Part shown: positions 56,851-64,000 of the stretch, in pieces
Layout: every line of letters begins with the position of its first letter
Numbering within the stretch: position 1 is the first letter of the stretch
Assembly (NCBI GenBank): GCA_907165065.1
Contig: OU015532.1
Location: 46,666,839 to 46,730,838 of the forward strand
Direction of reading: 5' to 3'
Length of the DNA: 64,000 bases
Source: Caprimulgus europaeus
Taxonomy: Eukaryota; Chordata; Aves; Caprimulgiformes; Caprimulgidae
Notes under the pieces: model-generated
Told to the model about the DNA's origin: nothing
Seen by the model: the letters and a program-made list of their open reading frames with translations, nothing else
Database searches by the model: none
Made by a program: the position numbers and the translations under genes

Positions 56851-59800
56851 GGTGTGTTTGGTTCCTTCTTTAATTGTCTTAAACGAGATATCCTATTTAC
56901 TGCTCAAAGCCAACAGACTCCGCTGAAACCAGAACAATGGGACAGTTGATGTGACAGAGAAAATTGAGTCAAGTGTGTAAAATAGTGATTTATAGTTCTG
57001 AGGCCTTTGGTTTTTTTTCTCCTTCATTTCATTCATGGCTTCAATAGCCATGTAGTGAATTGATTCATCATGCAGAATTATTTCATTTAGTTGTTCTTGG
57101 GGTTGCTAAGTTCATAAACTGTGTGCAGCCTTGGAATGGATTTTGTCATTATACTAGCTACTGTTAGGTTAGGTAGTTTAGAGGTAAAAATGGCTTTAAA
57201 ATTAATTTCTATAGAAAATCTAATTAGATTTTTGAAGCCCTGACTTTGCAAATAAGATATATCTGCCATATAAGCCTCATAATGCTTTATTCAAAATGTA
57301 CATTTTTCTCTTGTCACTGTTCTTCACTGGCACTCTTTTGTTGTTCAGCCTAGCCATTATCTATTTTAGTCACATTTCCATGCTAAGCTAATAAAATTTC
57401 TCTGAAATGCTTCCAGTAGGCTTTGAATTGGTGTAGAACATGATGATGAACACACAGCTACAGATCTCAAGTCTGTGGGGATGACATCAGGAACCTGTGT
57501 ACCCTTGTGAGCTCTGGGCTGGAATCCTGTTGGGCTCACTGCTCTTCTCAAACCCATGACTGGCTTTTTTGTCTGTTCCAGAGTGTGAGTTTAGGTAAAG
57601 CTGATGGTCATGGTCCAGACAAGACTTTGTTCTAGTTTTCTATATGTGTGAAGTGGAGCACAGGTTGTGGTTTCTGAAGGTAGATGCAAAAGGAACTTAG
57701 TACTTCAGTGAGGACCTTGATGTTATTGGGTGAAAACTAGGTGGGAAAATCAGTTTTTACCCTGTGGGAGGTTCTACACATAAATAACCAGCTTAGAGCT
57801 TGTTTTCACCTAGCAAGATGTTTTTCTTGTTTGTATGCACCTCTGTACTGCTGTGGTTAAAATGTATTAGACTTGCAAGATGTGAGTGATGAATTCTTCT
57901 ATAACTGCCTTATTTTGGCTTCATCAGGTATAATGGATTCTGCATTTCAGACAGGGTTTGAAACTCAAGCTCAGACCACGTGTTACACGTGTCATAACGC
58001 CCTTTTTCCCTCTCAGCTTTACTTGGTTGGTGTAATCCAACTTTTGATTGGATTATTATGTTATATAGTCACTATGTTTTCATTCAGTGGTAGAAAAACT
58101 ATTCCAATACACATCAGATGTGAAAAGTATGCTGGATCTCTTAGAAGTGAGCAGAGAGATTGTGTTAATGTCAAGAGGTTATCATAGTCACAGTTGTTAA
58201 TTAGCTTGTAGAACTATGAAAGTTGATTTTAGACATTACTTGTAGCAGTTATGCTTTTTTCTGCCTTCCTGGAGAATAAAAATACTTATTAAACACTGAT
58301 AATTTATTAAACACTGATAATTTTTATCATGCTGACATGGAAGAGGGGAAGTAAGCATTGTTTATTTTCTGAAGTCATGGAGAAATTCAACTAGGTATCC
58401 AACCTAACCAGTGAGATATTAAGATGGCACCTTAAATGTTGTTCATTACTGGATTAATTACAGTTGCATGTCCTCAAGTGCACTTAGTGTGGTGTTTAGC
58501 ACCCTGATGTCCACTGTTTGTGTGGAAATAGATCACAGGATGCAGTCGTGTTCTTCAGCTTAGATCATTTAGCAGGCCTGATTTGGATCCAGGCTCTACA
58601 ATTCCCCTCCCCTTTGAATTATGACCATGATAATCTATAACCAACTCATTTAATCAAGACAAAGCTATGTTTGTTTAATGCTAAAGCATTTTGAAAAGAG
58701 TGTATCTTAAACAACTACTTATTTTCCAAGTCCTTGTTTGCCTGTAGGTGTCTGACCATTTATGTGGGAACCTCAGACCAACCTTCCATAGAGAGACTTC
58801 CAGGCTTCCCTCTTTCTCTGCTTGTCTTATTGTCAGAGCTCATTGATATGATATCATATCTCACAGAGCATGGAAAATCTTTCTTACTGGGAATTAAGTC
58901 ATTGTTTAAGTATTTTCTCTGGGAAAAGACAGCTTTTCCAGTCTATGGATTAATGATTTAAAAACTTAAAAGTTTTCTCATTTTGGAAACAATTTCTAAG
59001 GTTGGATGTTCTTGTGTAGGAAGTCATTCTGTGTCTTGTTTTTCCTCCAAGCCCTAATAAAACTGAGGGGCAAAGACATAAAAGAAACAAATGTGCATAG
59101 TTTTACAGTATCTTCTACTCCATATATACCATATATGGTGTTTATAAGTTTATTTTATCATTGTATTTAGTATTACAGATATACTGTCCGCTGCAGAATA
59201 GATTCCACACTGCTAACATAGCATCTCTAGTGCTCTATTGCTGTAGAATCACAGTTTGTAACTGTGTGCAGTAGGAAGTCATTATTTTATGTAAGAACAT
59301 AGCATTTTTGAAAGACTTTTCCTCTTGGGATGAAGGAGTAAAACAGTAGTTCTTGTTCTCATGGGTCACGTTGAGTCTAGACTCAACTTGTTACTCTAAT
59401 TACTTAGAGTTGTATTCGTTAGTGGGTGTTTCAGCAATCACTAGGAATTGATATGGAGTGAAATGGGCTAATTCAGTTCCATAAAGCTTGAAGAAAACTC
59501 TTCAGCCTGCCTCTTCCCCTCTTATGTTTTAAGGCAAACCTCAGATGAGAGACCCTGGTACACAAAACCTTGTTTCTAGTAGTTTGGTACTTCATGAGAA
59601 GATGAAGCTAGTAAAGGATCCTACTCTATTTAGGTGGAATCCCACTGTGAGATAGCATTCAGAACAGTGTCATAACAGGGATCAGTGTCTTGGGGAATGG
59701 ATATGGAGATACTATTTTGTTTATTTATATTTTTTAGTCACTAGCACACATCCATTCTAGTTGAATAACATATATCCTAGCAGATTGTCTCAGTCCATTT

Positions 59801-62800
59801 ACTCAGTTGACACAGACATCATGGGTGCAGTCAATCATCAGTTGTATTAGGTGGCCACATCACCTGGAAATCACGAAAGGTGACTATTAAAAATTTAATC
59901 ATTTAAAATTAATTTATCAATTCTATAATTCATAAAGACTAAGTTATGCTTTAATTTCCAAAACCAGGTGCTGTTCTTCTCAAATGTAGGTGGTGGTATG
60001 GAGCGATTTTGCACATGCAGCACTACTTCTGTGACACTTAAGCACGGTGTCTCTACTCTGAAATGCTAAAAATCTCCTTGCAAATTGTGTCTGTGCATTC
60101 CAAGTTTCAAATTTCCTTTAAAATTTAGAATGGTTCTTGGTTGTGTCTATGTGTAGCGTGGGCTAGTGTGAGAGGTTAATCTTGGTACTTCATACACTGC
60201 ATGGAGATTTTTATTGTATTCAAGTCCTAAGAAACAACCCCTGATCTTGCTGTTTGCCTATGGGCAAGTAGGTTTTACAATTTCATTTCTCAGAGGTGAA
60301 AAGTTTATTTTAAAGAACAGAAAATTACTCTCATTCTGCATCTTTGCTGAAGCTCTTTATTTGCTGAAACTAAATTGCTCATACCAGAAATAGTTTTGAT
60401 GAATCAATCAGCTTGAAATAATATGTATAATGGAAAGGAGATTTCCAAAAGTGTTGAAATGTCTTGTTTCAAAATATTTTTTTTTTTTAAATAGCAGTAT
60501 TTAGTTTGAAATAGTGGCAAATTTAGCTTAAAGAAAACAAAAAATAAGATCTATATGGCAAAATGAAATATTTTAGCTGTCCCTAGCTGAACCTGTTGGG
60601 AAGTTCTTGACTGTGTGGTTAAAATATTTTTGAAGCAAGAAAAGTAATATATTAGTAGGGCAAGAAAAAGTTCTCATCCCATTCTTGCAGTTCTTCTGTA
60701 GCAAGATGATTCAGTCCTGCTGAAGGAGCTGAAATCCTTGGGAAGGAAAATGGCCCCTTGGATCTGAGAAGTGAAGCAGTTACTACTATGGGGTTGGCAA
60801 ACATTAATGCATTCATTTAGCAATTGATTATGTTAAAATTGCATTAAATAATTTGGGTTTAGTGGTATCCTGGACTACAAATTTAAGACAACATTCAGAT
60901 TGAAGTGTCAAATACTCTGGTTTGGTATTCCACGTGCACCACACAGTGTTCTTGTGGGAGATTCTGCCACTATAATGGACTGCACTTTCTGGCCCCATGG
61001 CACCTCAGGAATCATACAAGCTTATACTATATTAGCAGGATTATTTTTTAGTGTATTTTTGATAGACAAAAGGCAAGCAAATATTCCCAACAGTCCCAAT
61101 GACATGGGAACAGAATTCCTCTACTCAACAGATTCTCTTTCAGTGGAGAAAGAAAAAGCAAGACTCCTTGTTCAAGTGGTAAGAAGAATAGGTTTGTCTG
61201 TACAGCTGGGTTGGTTTTTTTTTAATAAAAATAAATAAAATGGTTGCAGATGAGAGCTGCTCAGTGCTCCTGCTTTTGGTCCCCTTGACAAACTGAAAAT
61301 CAGAATAAAACCAGCCTCGGCTGACCTTTTCCACTTCTGTGTTCTGGATGCTTATCTTTTCAGAACTTAAATCTAGACAAGTTCCTACAGAAAATAATTT
61401 GAAAATAAAGAACCATTTATAGTCTGAATGTGAAAACTACTAATAATTTTGAAATGTATTTTTTCAAGTAAAAAATGACAGCTGACTTCCATATGTATTC
61501 ACCTCTCAAATTAATATAGTGTCCAACTAAAGAATTACCCAAATCATCTGATGTGCATCCTCTTTCCTTCTCTTAACAGTGTTTATAGTCACCTGTCATA
61601 GAGGAATTACTTAACTAATAACTCATGCCAAAAAAAAAAGTTTATTAATTAAGCTAGTAACATAATTATCAGGCTTCTTGCTATCTAATAGGAGAACCTT
61701 AATTTTCTGAGAAAGGGTCAGTGTTCACCTCATATATTGAATATAATGGAGACATTTGTGTGTTGGTTGACCCTATAGCAATACACTTCTGCTTCCTGGC
61801 TAAAAATATTGATATGGGTATCTGAGGTAAGCAGAAATAGTTCTTCATTAAGTTGGACATCTACTTATGGCATTTGAGTGAAAGACTTTGAAGTAAATGG
61901 AAATATTTTCCTTGTCTCTTCCTCTGTTGATATGGGGTTAAAATATCTTTCATGAAATACAAACTTACCTGGGTAGAACTTTTTTTAGGAGGCTAGAAAT
62001 GTGATGTTTAGTGCTCAGTGAAACAGAATGGGATCAAACTTCCTTAAATGCCTTATGATGAGGTGTTCTGAAATTTTAGTAGAACATCCCATGTCCAGTT
62101 GGCTCAAAGAAGTTTCAGCAAGCTCATCATTGCTCTGATTTGAGCTTTCATCCTGGGTTCCTCAAGAATTGAATTCACTGGTAAACAAGAAAACTTAACT
62201 CTAAATTTTCTGTAGCACACATTTTTGGCAGGACTTTCTTACCTGAAGATGAGACAACCATAGTGAGAGGTCCCAGTTGCATGAGGGGCTTTGGCAGCAT
62301 GTTTCTTTGGACAGTAGGACAAGGAGGTTCTGTTAACATAAACACTGTCAGATGCCAAATCATATCTGTATTGGCTCTGGCGATTGCTGACATCTCATTG
62401 TCTCCATCTCTCAGGGGGTGGGTGGAGTGGAAGTGGTGTTGTCTTCAGTGGTGTTGAGTCTGCTTAAAAATAGCTTCTGAAATGATCATTTTGCAGCCTA
62501 ACTTTTCTGGCAGGTGTCATGGTTTCCTGTTGCTGAGTTCCAGTGTCACAACTTAATCCAACACTGGATGTTTCATATGTTAACATGCAGAAATCACATA
62601 TCCCACAGTTACACACTGCTGCTCGATTTATTTACTGCCTAAACCAGCCCAGTAATATTTCTCTTTCACTATTTATTGCAAATGCTGCTCAATTCTCAGA
62701 TACCTGGAAGTATTCATTTGTAGGAACTGTAACTAATCTCATAATCCTAAAAAATAGCCAATCTATTACTTCCCACACTAGAAAGGTTTGGGTTTTTTCA

Positions 62801-64000
62801 CATCAGCCACATGGGTTTTAAATATTCTTCTGGTGGGGTGTGGGTTTATTTTGTGAAAAGCCAAGAACAGACATTTTTTTCTATAAATACCTTTGTAGTG
62901 TCTTAGCACTTAGATTCTCTCAAGATTTATCTTGATGGGGGAAAATATATATATATATTTGTTTGGAAAACATTTCATGAAATATAGTTTGAAGAAATAT
63001 AAATTCATTACCCCTAGTGGAACCATGTCAATGCTATTGACTTATATGAAGCTATAGTAGTTTAGGTTAAATTAGAATCTGACTATTTTTTGTATATTTA
63101 TAGGAAATCTGTACTTTGGAAGGTAAATGTACCCCTCAGCTGGAGCCAGGAAGGTCCAGGGATGGTGGCTAAAAGCTGTTGTCTAGCGAAGATGATGGCT
63201 TGTTGAAGGATTAAATGATTACTTATTCTCTTTCTTTCCCCTACTTGCCTTGGTATTAAAAAAAGAAGTGATGACTCTTGGCTTTTATCAGGGAATATGC
63301 AGAAATCAATGGTATGGTGGCACTGCTTGTTCTTTGGCTTTGAGTATAGTTGACTGAGGGGGGAAAAAAATATCTAGTTTAACTGTTGACTCTCCTGCTA
63401 GAGTTGCCATTGTTAACAGTCTTTCCCTGTTTTCATTATAAGCTCCTCCACCCTGCCATCAAAGTTTAGATTTTTCAAGAATGTAATGTACAATATCTGA
63501 ACTCAGGGAGCGTTTTTAAATAGTTTGTTTCACTATTTTAGCTTTATTGAAAAAAAAGCCAACAAAACAACAACAAACTGTGTATTTTATTATAAAACAA
63601 CTCTACCTATTCAAAATAATCTTCCTTTACTACAATTAAACGGGTACCTGGATTTTAACATCCTTTTCTTCAGCAGATCATTTGTTTTGGTTGCTCAGCA
63701 GTCTTTTGAATTAGCTGACAGCACCACACTATGATTTTTAAGTTGTATCTAACATTCTAGTCAATGATTTCTACATACATTACTGTAATTATGTAGTAAT
63801 TGTCTGCTTAAACAGTTCTATCACATTTTAATACAGAAAGCTTTCATTGTTTTGTGTGTGTATGCACACATACACACACAGATTATTTTTGAGTTGATAA
63901 AGAAAATATTTCAGCCCTTTGAGGCCATTGTAAAAAACCCCAACTTCAGAATTAATACAATTACTGGTATTATGTTTAGCCATGATGTTAGAAGGGTTGT
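56851..64000. other. 7 kb of non-coding single-copy DNA to window end
   Basis: No LINE, LTR, SINE, tRNA or convincing exon. Plus-strand frames at 57873-58187 and 60900-61238 exceed 100 codons but contain no recognised domain, and neither has a clear start context or splice pair. Small repeats include an 18-bp near-tandem at 58287-58320 and TA runs at 62945-62959. A CCATATATGG word lies at 59129-59138. Confidence 0.5.

Noticed and set aside
57873-58187. 104-codon frame with a hydrophobic segment
   Set aside because: The hydrophobic stretch comes from T-rich DNA. There is no recognised family and no splice or promoter context.
59129-59138. CArG-box word CCATATATGG (also at 14318)
   Set aside because: A single 10-bp match in AT-rich DNA is expected by chance in 64 kb, and no promoter is nearby.
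60900-61238. 112-codon frame with a hydrophobic segment
   Set aside because: No known domain, and it ends in an A/T-rich run. A chance open frame in a long non-coding stretch is more likely.
1-64000. CRISPR arrays, operons, ribosome binding sites or prophage
   Set aside because: The repeat content and texture are vertebrate. The regular repeats seen are minisatellites or transposon pieces, not CRISPR.

Overview
This window looks like non-coding nuclear DNA from a bird, most likely a passerine. Three things point that way. The dominant repeats are 5'-truncated CR1 LINE fragments that end in the avian short-octamer tail (ATTCTRTG-like) rather than poly(A). There is one LTR of the avian ERVL type that I recognise from chicken-like consensus, and several LTRs of one further family. 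Overall interspersed-repeat load is low: roughly 4% CR1 and 5% LTR by my intervals. I found no protein-coding exon, tRNA, rRNA or SINE that I can defend. All open frames are short, and the longest (about 250 codons, 49524-50270) is produced by a GC-rich minisatellite. The window is therefore probably a gene desert or the inside of a very large intron.

Layout. 1-10600: AT-rich single-copy DNA with small tandem repeats and four CR1 fragments. 10641-11830: an exact-period 260-bp tandem duplication followed by a CR1. 14386-14963: an ERVL-type LTR. 15131-15436: a single-copy piece that has a second copy at 19082-19370, inside a decayed LTR. 17071-17244: an AT-rich minisatellite. 24081-25494: a CR1, then a complete solo LTR with a 4-bp target-site duplication. 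29060-29608: a diverged LTR of the same family. 30821-33146: a 450-bp segment present twice, 1877 bp apart. 38171-39402: a hexanucleotide microsatellite and a CR1. 42471-43136: an odd C/T-rich block, perhaps an old LTR-like repeat. 48427-50110: two minus-strand LTRs, a G/C homopolymer run, then a CpG-rich island carrying a 39-bp x 5 minisatellite and a candidate exon. 55701-55754: a cluster of heat-shock-element-like inverted pentamers. 56297-56850: a long minus-strand CR1 fragment. The remainder to 64000 is single-copy AT-rich DNA.

The most unusual structure is at 18954-19535. An LTR that had already lost about 370 bp of its middle later acquired a 72-bp exact direct duplication. The gap between the two 72-bp copies is filled with about 290 bp copied, in the same orientation, from roughly 4 kb upstream in this same window. 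This looks like templated repair of a staggered break, not transposition. The next most interesting site is the CpG island at 49600-50110, where good splice signals bracket the 39-bp minisatellite.
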